In this document: positions 46,005 to 56,380 of the stretch, piece by piece
How the letters are laid out: each line of letters opens with the position of its first letter
Position numbering within the stretch: the stretch's first letter is position 1
Assembly (NCBI GenBank): GCA_026770575.1
Contig: MU657175.1
Location: 523,473-587,472 of the forward strand
Length of the DNA stretch: 64,000 nt
Origin: Pelagophyceae sp. CCMP2097
Taxonomy: Eukaryota; Sar; Pelagophyceae
Reading direction: 5' to 3'
Made by a program: the position numbers and the translations under genes
The notes under the pieces: generated by a model
What the model was told of the DNA's origin: nothing
The model's database searches: none
Seen by the model: the letters and a program-made list of their open reading frames with translations, nothing else

Positions 46005-46627
46005 TCACATGAGCAGCGGACAGTCGTGGACCTCGCCGGCGTAGACGACCATGCACAGCTGACATTGCCGCTGGACGAGCGCCGCGGCGCTCCGCGGCTG
46101 CGGCGGGTCGGAAGCGGCCGCGACGGGCGGCGGCGCGGCCGCGACAGGCGGCACGGGCAGCGCGGCCGCGGGAGGCGCGGGCACGGGCAACCGCAGCGCG
46201 GGCGTGCTCCTGCTCGCGAGCAGCGGCACGCGCGGCGCGGCGGCCGCCTACGAGGCGCCGGCGGTCGTTCGACGACGGGGTGCCGCGGGTCGGTTCCCAG
46301 AGAAGTGGATCCGGGTCCGCTCCACGTACGGCGCGTGCGGCGAGCGGCGCGAGCGGCGCGCCGCGCGCCGGTCGCGGCCGTGGTAAACCCGCGGCGGCCG
46401 CGCCTGCGCCTCGAGGCTCCTTCCAACGGCATCCGAAGAGGACCGAAAGAGGCCGGCGCCTTGCGCGTCGCGCGCCCTCGCCAACGGGATCGGCAGAGGC
46501 GCTCACCTGGCCGGCTGAACAGCACCGTCGTGGAACGCGTGCCCGTCGCCCGCGTGTTTTGGTGCATCGACGCCGAGCCAGAGAATATCGACACGGGCCG
46601 CCGCGCCGCCGGCATTGTGTAGTCCAT
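46005..46627 (-). CDS. Possible small protein ending in a C2HC motif (uncertain gene)
   Basis: A minus-strand exon from ATG 46627 (MDYTMPAARRPVSIFSGSAS) ends at a good GTGAGC donor near 46509. A second open segment (46247-46005) is Ala/Pro-rich and ends CQLCMVVYAGEVHDCPLLM, a C-x2-C ... H-x-C zinc-like pattern, followed by a stop. The obvious acceptor (CTCGTAG at 46248) joins the two out of phase, so either an intermediate exon is missing or the model is wrong. Confidence 0.3.
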
Positions 46628-47256
46628 GGACGGCGGCTTTGCGCGCCGCGGCTGCGCGGCCGCGGGGGCCTAGCGCCGCGACGTTCACCCGGCCGCGGGC
46701 CGCGCCGCGGCCGTACCGCGGGGGCGCCGTCGCGCGGGAGGCACCGCACCTCGACGGCGCCGCGCCGCCGCGCGTTGCCGACAGTGCCGACGCGTAGACC
46801 GCCGGCGATGGGAGTACGTATACCGACGGCCGTGCGTATACCGACGGGGACGGCCGACGGCGCGGATAAGGCCCGCAACGTCGCCACTGCGCCGGCCTCG
46901 GGCGGCACCGCGGCCCGCGCGCCGCCGCGCATAGCGGAGCGAGGTCCGCGTCGCGCCCGGCGCCACGGGACGAAGAGCGGGGACGCGTCCCGGTCGACGC
47001 GCGCACAACCCCAGTCTGAGACGGGTGGCTCTCCTAGTCGCCGAGAAAGCCCTCGAGGCCGAGCGGGGCGCTGCCGACTCGCGAGCGCCCCCTGCCGCCG
47101 GCTTCGTGGCGGTTCTTCGAATAGGAGCCTGTCACTCGATGCCACAATTTTCCGCTGACATGGTCGCCGAAACTGGCCGCCGACGGGTTTTCACAAGCTT
47201 CTCCCAAACCAACTAAGGGCGATAGAAGAAGCGTTTCTCTCGAAGCTCGCGCGGCC
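46628..47256. other. Spacer of very high GC, nothing supported
   Basis: Long open frames exist on both strands but are Arg/Ala-rich shadows of GC content. The UTP14 promoter should lie at the right end. Confidence 0.4.
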
Positions 47257-49468
47257 ATGGCGGGCCTTTTAACCTTGGCGGACCTGGGCCAGGCCTCTGG
47301 CCTCTCGGGCAAGCGGCGCGTGGAGCTGGAGCGCGGCTTGGCTGGAAAGCCGGCGGCGCCGGGCGGGGGCCGGAAGCGCACAGCTGCCGAGTCTGATGAC
47401 GGCGCCATTTCTGCGCCGGTCTCTTCCGCCGTGGAGAAGCGCGCGGCGCGGCAAGTCGCCTACGACGAGGCGAAGGTGAACGTGGATACTTGGGATGTCG
47501 CGGTGGCTGCAGAAAAATCTTGCGACACTTTACGATTCGGCATGCGGCGCAAGGTGCGTCTCGTGCGGACGTACCATCCGGGACCACCCTTGCGCGAAGC
47601 GGCACCCGGGCACCGTCGTTGTGGTCTCTCGGAAGAAGATTGACCCACCCATAGGCCGTCGCGTCTGCCGGTGAGCTGGGTTCCAAATTTGAGCCGCGAA
47701 CCGCTCTTGAAAAGGACATCGCCGCTTTACTCGCCCAGGGCGGCGCGCAGTCGGAGCGCGCGGTCTTGAAGCGCGAAAAGGCGGACCTCGGCGACGCCGG
47801 AGCGGCGACGCAGCACCAGGTGGAGCAGAGGTACGCCGAACTGGCCAAGACGAGGAGCGTTTTGTTCTACGCCGAGCAGAAAGCCAAGTACCACGCGAAG
47901 ATCAAGTCTCGCGCTTACGCGGCGACGAAGAAGAAGCGGACGAAGAAGAAGCTTGAAAATGCAAAAGAGTCGGCGGCTGACGCGGACCCGCAACTTCGCG
48001 CCAAGATGGACGCGGACCGGGCCTTTGACCGCGTGAAAGAGCGCGCGGCGTTGAAGCACTCGACGCACTCGGCGTGGGCGCGCGGCTCGAATAAACGGGA
48101 AGCCTCGCGAAAAGATGTCAACACAAAAGCGAAAGCCCGAGACCAGCTCGAGCTGGGGAAAGAATTGCGCAAAAAACAGCTTTTAGAAGAGTCGGACGAG
48201 GGCGAGTCGGACGACGCCGCTGCGGACGACCGCGCCACTTCGTCGCGGGCTTTGATGGCCGCGTCTCTACTGGCGATTCAGCAGGACGTGGCCAATCCTT
48301 CAGACGCGCCGGACAAGGGCCTCTTCTCCATGAAATTCATGCAAAAGGCGGCGGCTAAGCAGCGCGAGCGCGCCAGGGACGACGCGGCGGCGCTGCTGCG
48401 GGAGCTTGAAGAGGAGGAAGCAGACTCGGACGACGATGAAGCTTTACACGCAATCGCCAAGCTCTCCGGCGTCCTCGACGAAGCCGCGGACGTTGAAGGC
48501 GAGGTCGTTTCCGCGGTGGCGCTGCAGCCGGGGTCTTTGAAGCTGGCGAAGCGTGCGGCGGTGGCGGCGCCTCTGATTTCGCCGCCGACGGGCAATTGGG
48601 TCGGCGCAGAAGCGTTTGCAAAGGACGCATTCGCGCCTGCAAAGGAGGTTTCCAAGGAAGCGTCGTCGACGCCTTTATACGACGACGACGATGGACACTA
48701 CGCCCCGTCGAAAAAGGCCCCCGCCGAAGCGCCCGACGAGGCGGACGAAACGGACGCCTGGCTGCAGACGGCCGTGCGCGCCCAGAAGCGCGGCCGCAAG
48801 CACATCTCTGCCCAGACGCTCGCGAAAGACGACGACGCGGGCGACGACGTCGAAGAGGCGGTCGAAGATGGGGAGGACGCTCCCGCGCGGCCGCTGGCGT
48901 CGCTGTCGCAGCGCGAGCTTGTCGACGTGGCCTTTGCGGCGGACGACGAAGTGGAGGAGGAATTCGCGGCGACGAAGACTTTGGTGGAATCGCTGGCGGA
49001 CACTCGCGCGGCGAAGAAGAAAGCTTTAGAAGACGAAGTGGTTCCTGGATGGGGCTCCTGGACCGGCGAAGGGGCTCTACCGCCGCCGCCGACGAAGCGC
49101 AAGAAATTCGAGGACGCGCCGGTGAAAGCCAAGGTGGCGGTGGTCCAGAATGCCTCAAAGTTGCAGCATGTCATCTTAAACCCCAAACGCGTGCGAAAGG
49201 CTTCAGACCTCAAAGTCGCCCAGGTCCCGTACCCGTTCACCTCCCGCGCCCAGTACGAGCGCTACATGGCCAAGCCCGTCGGTGCGTAGGGATGCCGCGG
49301 AATGCACATGCCGCAACGACCCTTCGCACCCCACTAGGCACGGAGTGGAACACAGCCGGCGCGACGCGCAAGCTCGTGCAGCCGTCGGCGACGGTGCGGC
49401 CGGGCGCCGCCATCGATCCGATCCAGAAGAAGCGGCTGGTCAACAAAGCCTCGTCGAAAAAGCTTTAA
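47257..49468 (+). CDS. UTP14: UTP14, U3 snoRNA-associated small-subunit processome protein
   Basis: Exon 1 starts at ATG 47257 (MAGLLTLADLGQASGLSGKR; VNVDTWDVA). Exon 2 begins at about 47656 (ELGSKFEPRTALEKDIAALL) and runs to 49281. Exon 3 (49338-49468) completes the conserved tail. UTP14 family blocks are RYAELAKTRSVLFYAEQKAK, ALKHSTHSAWARGSNKREAS, KFMQKAAAKQRERARDDAA, VPGWGSWTGEG, VILNPKRVRKASDLKVAQVP and PYPFTSRAQYERYMAKPVG, joined across a GTGCGT intron to TEWNTAGATRKLVQP. The protein is acidic/Lys-rich, nucleolar, and activates the Dhr1 helicase during 18S processing. A transposon composite begins 193 bp after the stop. Confidence 0.93.
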
Positions 49469-49660
49469 TCGGCACAACGCACCTTAAGCAAAGACTTTTT
49501 CACTGAGGCCCCGCCGCGCTGACTGACAACATTCCCACGAGCCATGAGGAGCCCCTGTCGGGTCCCCAGAAATTGCTTAATTCCGGCACCGTCTACCTGC
49601 GGCTGGCCATGCAGACTGCGGCGAGGATCGCGACGACAAACCCGATGGCGCAGGCGTCGG

Positions 49661-50479
49661 AAGAAAACGCCGCGCAGCGGCCTCGCCGTTACTATGCCGG
49701 TCTGTATTTGCTGTGACGGAGAACGGTTTGCATTCTAGTGCAATTGGCTTAGGAGGCTCGACAGCCACCCGTTAATATTTAAAATTTTTAAATACAAGAA
49801 AGTGACCGACTTCGTAGTCGGGTGACCTTTTTTAAATTTAATATTTTTCGCAGCCGTTGTCGGAAATTATTACAAGAGCGCGCCGGAGGCACACGGAGGA
49901 CCCGAAGGATACAGCCAAATCCCATTGCAATCCCCACGTAAATAATTGAAATTATTTAACTAATCGCTGAACTTTCAAATCCTCCTTNNNNNNNNNNNNN
50001 NNNNNNNNNNNNNNNNNNNNNNNNNNNNNNNNNNNNNNNNNNNNNNNNNNNNNNNNNNNNNNNNNNNNNNNNNNNNNNNNNNNNNNNNNNNNNNNNNNNN
50101 NNNNNNNNNNNNNNNNNNNNNNNNNNNNNNNNNNNNNNNNNNNNNNNNNNNNNNNNNNNNNNNNNNNNNNNNNNNNNNNNNNNNNNNATAATTGCCCCTG
50201 GTAATCCTTCAATCAAAGGACCCGAAGGGCCCTTGCCGTAAACTGACGTTGAATAAACGGCAAGGTCCCTTCGGGTCCTCAACTAAATAAATGCTCTTAA
50301 AACTAGCCATTTATTTGAAAATGGTGAAATTGTTAGAAACTGCGGCTACGAAATATTTATTGCGGCTGAATATGGTAATTGCAACAACAACGTAGTTTCA
50401 ACGGAAGGCGATGCAGCGGCTGCGTCACAGCGAAACAGACCAGCATTAGTAACGGGTGGCCGCTGCGCGGCGTTTTCTT
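49661..50479. mobile_element. Composite inverted-repeat element, filled form with nested insertion and gap
   Basis: Ends AAGAAAACGCCGCGCAGCGG and, inverted, CCGCTGCGCGGCGTTTTCTT frame the same arms as 42501-42907. The centre matches that copy up to GGAAATTAT (49870), is interrupted by the tRNA-related element (49868-50279), and resumes near 50290 (TTTGAAAATGGTGAAATTGTT). A 200-base run of N (49988-50187) hides the middle of the inner element. Confidence 0.85.
49868..50279. mobile_element. Nested copy of the tRNA-related element (middle is N)
   Basis: The left 120 bp matches 24982-25101 and the right 92 bp matches 25377-25468 including the hairpin (50217-50279). The N run replaces the tRNA-like part. 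Confidence 0.85.
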
Positions 50480-50724
50480 GCGGGAGGCACGTCGCCCATC
50501 GCGGCGCGGGGTGGCCTCGACGCGGTGGCCTCTACGCGGTGGGCGCGGCGGCGGCCGCGCGGCTCGACGGCGAGTCGACGCCCAAGTTCCGGTAGCAATG
50601 TACCCTTGGCGTCCGTTGAGTAGCTCGTTGGGGAACGTGTCGATCGCGATCGTCGCGATCGGACGTGAGACGAACGAGTGCACCGACGCGTCTATAGGCG
50701 GTGCGCGTGGGCCAATTCCCAGCC

Positions 50725-51714
50725 ATGACGTCGTACTCCGGTCAAGGAACTCCAAAGGCCTCCGCTCGCCTTCGAAGGGCGTCGAGCAGCCCTCGGGACC
50801 GCGCCGGGTCGACGGAGCCGCTCCACCCCGTGCCGGCGGCGGACTGGCCCTACGTCTGGGCGCTGCGCGACCTGGCGCAGCTGGACTGGGCCGTATGCGT
50901 TTCGGAGGCGGATCGGCCGGCGATTGTGAAGGCGCAGTTCCGGCTCCCAGTGGCCATCTCAGAAACCATCCTCCTTGGCGACAGCGCCGTCGCCTTGGAC
51001 GTCCCAAAGCTGCAGCAGCTGGGCATCAGCCACGTCGTGAACGCCGCGGCGCTGGAGCTGCAGTCGCCGTTTCGCGCGTACGAGGCCGCGGGTATCCAAG
51101 TCCTCTCCGTCGCCGCAGACGACGACGGCGACTACGACGTCCTCGGCGCGCACCTCGCAAACGTGCGCGACTTTATCGAATCAGCGCGGCGGGCTGGGGG
51201 TAAAGTTTTGCTCCACTGCATCGCGGGGCTGAACCGCAGCGGTGTTTTGGTCGCCGCCGAATACATGCTCGCCGGGCGCGTCGACGTGAGTGCCTTTGGG
51301 AGCCGTTGCGACACGATGGGAGACTCTTCCGGGAGCCTGGTGCGGGGGTATGTATACACTGGTGGTATCTTTCAACGGCAGACGCAGCTTCTGCGCGCCG
51401 TCGCGCACTGCCGGCTGCAACGGGGCAACGAGTTCCTCAACAACAAAGCGTAAGCACATCCTCGCGGCTTTGAGCTCGTGAAACGCGCGCGTAGGTTTCA
51501 GGTCGCCCTGGTCGCGCTCGCCAGACGTGAAGGCCTCCTCGGCGCGGTGCCAGGAGCCACCGGCAGCCGCGCGGCAAACGAGGCGCCCCCCATGCCGCCG
51601 CCGGCCGCGGCTTCGACGCGCGGGCGCAGCGTCTCGCTCTGGGTGCAAGTGCGAAGAGCCGGCTTCGTCTCGCTCTGGGTGCAAATGCGAAGAGCCGTTG
51701 GACTTCGAAGATGA
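50725..51714 (+). CDS. Dual-specificity protein phosphatase
   Basis: Exon 1 (50725-51285) starts at ATG with a basic Ser-rich head. It then has the DSP fold: ISETILLGDSAVALDVPKLQ, GISHVVNAAALELQSP, VLSVAADDDGDYDVL, and the signature HCIAGLNRSG (Cys-x5-Arg intact). Exon 2 (from about 51382 or 51388 to 51449; LLRAVAHCRLQRGNEFLNNK) and exon 3 (51495-51714; FQVALVALARREGLL) give the final helices. Phase supports acceptor CGTAG at 51494. The tail holds a 36-bp tandem duplication (VSLWVQVRRAGF then VSLWVQMRRA). It would dephosphorylate Tyr/Ser/Thr or a related phosphoester. The general acid is probably an Asp in the DDDGDYD stretch. Confidence 0.82.
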
Positions 51715-52350
51715 CCGGCCGTCTTCGAAGATGACCGGCCGTCGAGGCAGTTTAAAGCCGTCGAGGGCGTTGTGTGCAACCAAGGCCGCGAGGACTGCCC
51801 GCCCAAGTTCCTATCAAGGCTGGGGAGGAGGCGATGCGGGGAAGAGACCCCTCGACTCTCGTCACTTGCAAGGGGAGTCTTCTTAGGGGACCGCCCTTTT
51901 GTTCCATCTTCGTAGCGGTCGGGGCACGTCGGGAGCGCGGATGGGCCGGAGGGGAGCGCGGATGGGCGTCGTTTATGCGATGCTGGCCTGCGCTTTGGAT
52001 TGCGAAGACGGCGTCGCCCTACTCTGGCCGATGCCCAAAGCGGTGCGGCAGCTGGCCGACGTTTTGACGCTGATTCCGCTGCAGCACGTGAGCACTCTCG
52101 CTGTTGGAGCCTTGGGCATATTCCACTCGTCCCCGCCATCTGTGGGCGCAGGTGCGCGTCGATCTAGACGCAAACGCGGCGCAGTCGCCGGTCCTCGCGC
52201 GCGCGGAGGCGAGAATCGCGTGTGACGCGGCCGAGTGCTACGCCGTGCACGTCCGACTGCAAAAAGGCGCCGCCATGACCGAATTGCCGCAGCTTTCAGC
52301 GTTTGTCGACGGAGGGGAGGCGTACAATTTGACGCTCCTCGAGGGAGGCG

Positions 52351-52459
52351 CACTTGCCTGCAAGTCCCCTGGTTGCTCAATAAAATGGATTTGATTAAAT
52401 TAATTCATTTGATTTGATTGATCGTTTTGAAAAAAAACTTTTGCACTCGCAGGCGAGTG
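52351..52459. mobile_element. Intron-sized inverted-repeat element 1 in the GH20 gene
   Basis: It begins CACTTGCCTGCAAGTC and ends ACTCGCAGGCGAGTG (inverted, two mismatches). Ten flanking bases are GAGGGAGGCG on the left and GAGGCAGGCG on the right, a target duplication with one mismatch. The interior is AT-rich and lies exactly where an intron is needed between LTLLEGG and AVLEALTVW. Confidence 0.75.
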
Positions 52460-52608
52460 GAGGCAGGCGCCGTTTTGGAGGCGTTGACTGTGTGGGGCGC
52501 CGTCCGAGGACTGCAGACCATCGAACAGCTCGTTCCAGACAGAGGTCGGTGCAAACTGAGCAGAGGCGCCTCTCGAAAGGCGTCGGTACGATGTTTCCAG
52601 CAAAACGC

Positions 52609-52711
52609 CACTTGCCTGCAAGTCGAAAAGACGATAATTTGGATTAAATCAAATTAAAACTTGGTAAATTTGATGTAATCAAATCCAAGTTATCGGATTC
52701 GCAGGCGAGTG
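52609..52711. mobile_element. Intron-sized inverted-repeat element 2 in the GH20 gene
   Basis: It has the same ends as element 1 (CACTTGCCTGCAAGTC ... TTCGCAGGCGAGTG). AGCAAAAC occurs at 52599-52606 and 52712-52719, an 8-bp target duplication. It lies in the intron between QLVPD and VAVPVLISDEPRF. Confidence 0.75.
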
Positions 52712-54296
52712 AGCAAAACAAAAGGTTGCGTTGCCGTGCCCGTCCTCATCTCCGACGAACCGCGCTTCCCCTGGCGCGGCATGCTCGTCGACACGGCGCG
52801 GCGCTTTTATTCGGTCGACTTTTTGAAGAAGACGTTGCGAGGGATGGCAGCGACGAAGATGAATGTGCTAGTCACTAGTAGTACATTGGCATATTTCCGA
52901 CGGAGAATCGTTCCCACTTGCACTCCCGTCGCTGCCGCGAATCGCAGACGGCGCCTTTGATCCGGAAATGGTCTAGACGCAACAAGGCGTGCAAGTGATC
53001 GTGCGCTACGCCGTGGACAGCGAATTGTGCCGGAGATTGACGTCCCGGGCCACGTCGGAGGCCTCTGGTTCTCCGAGCCACAACTTCTCTGCGCCTGCGT
53101 CGGTAACTTGAAGGCGTGGTCCGGGAGCGAGCTGTTCGACGTGACGAACGACGGCGTGTACGACTTTCTCGCCGTCATTTTGAAAGGCGCTCTTCCCGGA
53201 TGACGTCGTCCACCTCGGCGGCGACGAGGTCGACGTCGGCTGCTGGAACAGATCGGAAACGGTGCAAGAGTGGCTCCGCCGGCACGACGCGTCAGTGGCG
53301 TCGTTGCTTGAAATGTTTGTGGGGAAGTGGACGCGCTCGCGCGATCTCAATGCAAAACGGTCATGCATTGGGACGACGTCTTCGCCGACGCCGGCACGAA
53401 CATCGCCAGCGACACAATCGTCCACGCCTGGCGCGGGCCCGGCGGGTCGCCTGTGCGGACGGACCCGTTTCTCGTCGACGCAACGTCAAACGCCGCGTCC
53501 CGTTGGAAACCCCGACGGTGAAGAGTTGCGGGCGGCATCACAGAGGAGGCGCAGGGAGGAGGCTGGCCGTCGCACAACGGGTGAATACGAAGTGGCGTAG
53601 AGTGGCGTAGATTCCGACGACTGCGCATGACTCCAATAGACGTTCCGGCTTCCGCGACGTCTCGAGCCACGGCCTCTACCTGACCGCGGGCGACGGCGTC
53701 GACGCCGAAACGGTCGTGCGGTGGCAGGGCGTCTACGACCGTGACCTTTTGGCACCCTTCACTGAAAGAGATGTCTCGACCGGCGTCTCCCGAGCCGTGG
53801 GACGGTATCCCGAGCAGTGGGACGTCAAAGCGCACGCCGCGTAGGAGCCGCGCCACGTCCTGGACCGCGTCCTCGGCGCGGAGGTGCGCTTCATTTCAGG
53901 GTCGCGGCCAGGCCTGCGTCGAACCACAAGTCTCAGCTTCGTTCCGCATCGGCGGTCGTAGGTGTGCATGTGGGGCGAGAAAATCGACGAGGGGACCTTC
54001 GACGCTGTGGCGTGACCGCGCGCCGCCGTCTTGGGTGAGCGAACGTGGCCTCCAAAAGAAGCGTTCACGCCGTGCGATTACACCAACGTCTTACCGCGCC
54101 TCGTCTCCATGCGCTGCCGCTTGCGACGCCTCGGCATCTCCGCGACGCCAATCGACACGCTCCTCGTCTCCAGACGAAGCGAGTGGCAGGTCTGCCGGTG
54201 ACCCGGAGACGGCACGGCGGGAGAGTAAAATAGTATCATTAGTTTGTAAGTGTGCCGTCTAATTCGACCGTTTCGGTCGGTCGAAGGCGTGTAAAA

Positions 54297-55847
54297 TCAT
54301 TCGTGGAGCGCGTCGCCGGTGTGGGAACTGGAAGGCGCGAGCGGCTCCTCGCAGCTGGAAGGGGCCAGCGGCTCCTCCAACATTTCCAGATCCTTTCCCA
54401 GCGTGTGCGGCAGCGTCTTCGCGTAGAAGAGCGTGCAGAAGAGGCCGATGAGAGCGTAAAAGTAGAAGATGTAGGCGGCTCCGAAGAGGTGCTGCAAAGG
54501 GAGGAAGGACAATGCGACAATGGCGGAAGTCAAACGATTCGCGCAGCACGCTATCGCCGTTGATTTCGCCCGATAGCGGACATCGACAGTCTCGTTCACA
54601 AAGACCGCCGTGAAGGGCCCCGGCCCGAGGGAGAAGGCGAGCATGACGTAAGTGACCGACGCGATACCGTAGCCCGTCGGCAACTCAAACTGCGCACTCG
54701 CCGCAAAGCAGGCCAGCCCGAGTACGACGTTTGCGTTTGAGAGGATCATCAAAGTGCGGCGCCCTATGAGGTCGTGGTCCGCGAGCAAGGCAGCGATCAT
54801 TTCCCCCGCGAGCTTGAAGCCGCCAATGCCGAGGTTCCCGAGAAAGGCCGCTTCCTTGGACGCGCGAGGCAGGATGGCAGGCGCAAAGTACAAAATGGCC
54901 TCTGTCCCCGTGGCCTGCTGCATCATCGCGATGACGAGAGCGTAGCGCGCGCGAGGCCATGCGAGTGCTTGCCGCCACGTGACGCCTTTGTGCGGCTGGC
55001 CGAGCCCCGCTTGCGCCGCTGTCATCGCGAGCCACTTTGGCGACTCTGGGAGCCAGGGCGCGGCCAAGAGGAAGAGTACGGGCGGGATGAGAGAAACGAG
55101 CATTGCAATCCTCCAGGGCGCGACGTGGAACCTTCTCCCAAAGGCCTCCGTCTCGATAAAGTACGCGCACACGTAGCCGACGACGATGCCCAAGCACGAG
55201 GAGACGTCGACCAAAGCGACGAGGCCGCCTCGCATGTGGGGCGGGGCGATCTCGGTGACGTACGTGCCCGACGCGCTCCAGGAGGCCCCAACGCCTAAAC
55301 CCTGAAACAGCCGCCCAATGAGCAAGACGCCGAACGAAGGCGCGGCGGCGGCGGCAGTGCCGCCGAGGATGAGGAGGACCGCGGCGACGTTTAAAGACGC
55401 CTTGCGGCCGAAGCGGTCTAGGAGGCTGCCAGAAACTGCCAGAGCGCCTCCTGCGGCGGCAAAGTTCAAAAGCGACGTCACCAAACCCTGCTGCACCGTC
55501 CCGAGTTCAAACGCGGCAGAGACGGCGCCGAGGCATTGGCTGACCATGCCCACGTCATACCCAAAGGCGACTTGGCAGAGGACCTGCGGCGCGTGTTCCA
55601 AGTGCGGCACAACCGCGGGCTCCAGAGGGCTGCTTCCAGCCGTGCGAAGCCACCACACCGCAAGGCGTGGGAGGGCTCTCGAGGGCCTGCGCAGACCCTC
55701 TTTCGACGCGGCGCTGGGCCTCTTTCGACGCCTCTTTCGACGCGACGCTTCACTCACCGCGAGTAGGGAGATGCAGTAGATCCTCGCAGCCCCACCCGCC
55801 GCAGGCTTGAGCGGCTCGCCCGGCGAGACGAGGCCGTAGTCGCTCAT
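54297..55847 (-). CDS. Major facilitator superfamily sugar transporter
   Basis: ATG 55847 (MSDYGLVSPGEPLKP) begins exon 1. A GTGAGT donor follows LLAV, and a CCGCAG acceptor starts exon 2 (VLCQVAFGYDVGMVSQCLG), the sugar-porter TM1 motif. Sugar-porter signatures follow: GSLLDRFGRKASL (loop 2-3), LLIGRLFQGLGVGASWSASG, YVTEIAPPHMRGGL, PESPKWLAM (the PESPR-like motif after TM6), MMQQATGTEAILYFAP (QQ-x-(T/S)G in TM7), LIGRRTLMI and VNETVDVRYRAK. Twelve spans are countable. The tail repeats EEPLAPSSC/EEPLAPSSS. Likely substrate is a hexose or polyol; direction and membrane are unknown. Confidence 0.88.
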   Translation of the reverse strand: MSDYGLVSPGEPLKPAAGGAARIYCISLLAVSEASRRKRRRKRPSAASKEGLRRPSRALPRLAVWWLRTAGSSPLEPAVVPHLEHAPQVLCQVAFGYDVGMVSQCLGAVSAAFELGTVQQGLVTSLLNFAAAGGALAVSGSLLDRFGRKASLNVAAVLLILGGTAAAAAPSFGVLLIGRLFQGLGVGASWSASGTYVTEIAPPHMRGGLVALVDVSSCLGIVVGYVCAYFIETEAFGRRFHVAPWRIAMLVSLIPPVLFLLAAPWLPESPKWLAMTAAQAGLGQPHKGVTWRQALAWPRARYALVIAMMQQATGTEAILYFAPAILPRASKEAAFLGNLGIGGFKLAGEMIAALLADHDLIGRRTLMILSNANVVLGLACFAASAQFELPTGYGIASVTYVMLAFSLGPGPFTAVFVNETVDVRYRAKSTAIACCANRLTSAIVALSFLPLQHLFGAAYIFYFYALIGLFCTLFYAKTLPHTLGKDLEMLEEPLAPSSCEEPLAPSSSHTGDALHE

Positions 55848-56380
55848 GGTCACCCAATGCGTGGACCGGCCACAGGCCCCCAATCACAGACCCAGGAGAG
55901 AGAGAGGATATCCACGAGGGAACGTTCCATCCGTGTGCAACTGGCGAAGGGCTTCGATGTCGTGAAAGGCAAAGCCCTTGGAAGAGCAGGCCGAGGGGGT
56001 TCGAGGGGTCCCCCGTGGAGGGCCGTCTTTTGGACGACCGGGATTTCCGTGCCAATTCTTAAAGGCAGGCATCCCTGTGCGCTCTCCACAAGCGCCCGCG
56101 CCCGCGAACCACGCGCCGAGGGGCCCTTCTCCATCCTTCTCCGACGATGAATGCCGCTGCGAGTTCCGTTTGAAAGAGTTTGAAATATATCGTTATGCAA
56201 ATACACCCGAGGCGCGGGGGAGCCTCTCACAGAGGTCCGCGCGTACCGGGATCATTCCCTATCCGGCCCCTGCGGAGCCCTGTTCAAATCGGCTTCTGCA
56301 GTGTCAAATCCAGTGGTTTTCATCTTCAAGTTTGGCGGAAATTGTGAGGGCCGCGATTACTGCTGAAATAAAACACAGGA
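55848..56380. other. Divergent spacer between transporter and zinc-finger genes
   Basis: No gene is supported. An open plus-strand frame continues upstream of ATG 56381 but lacks domain character. Confidence 0.45.

Larger units (their letters stand above)
51962..54201 (+). pseudogene. GH20 beta-N-acetylhexosaminidase, multiply disrupted
   Basis: Family features run in order. ATG 51962 has a short hydrophobic leader (MGVVYAMLACALDC) and LLWPMPKAVRQL. The N-terminal domain follows (SPVLARAEARI; GEAYNLTLLEGG), then LEALTVWGAVRGLQTIEQLV, ISDEPRFPWRGMLVDTARRF, HISDGESFPLALPSLPR, VPEIDVPGHVGGLW, the catalytic FPDDVVHLGGDEVD, HWDDVFADAGTNI and CMWGEKIDEGTFD. Introns explain some breaks, but others remain: a TAG after DPEMV (near 52974), a frameshift near 53023, another before ALFPDD (near 53193), another near 53330, and TGA for the Trp of the WPRA block (near 54013). 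The Asp-Glu pair is present. The enzyme would remove GlcNAc/GalNAc from glycans or chitin. Sequencing error could explain single breaks but hardly all. Confidence 0.7.

Noticed and set aside
45967..47145. 392-residue minus-strand open frame
   Set aside because: Arg/Ala/Gly composition with no domain; it is typical of GC-rich antisense frames.
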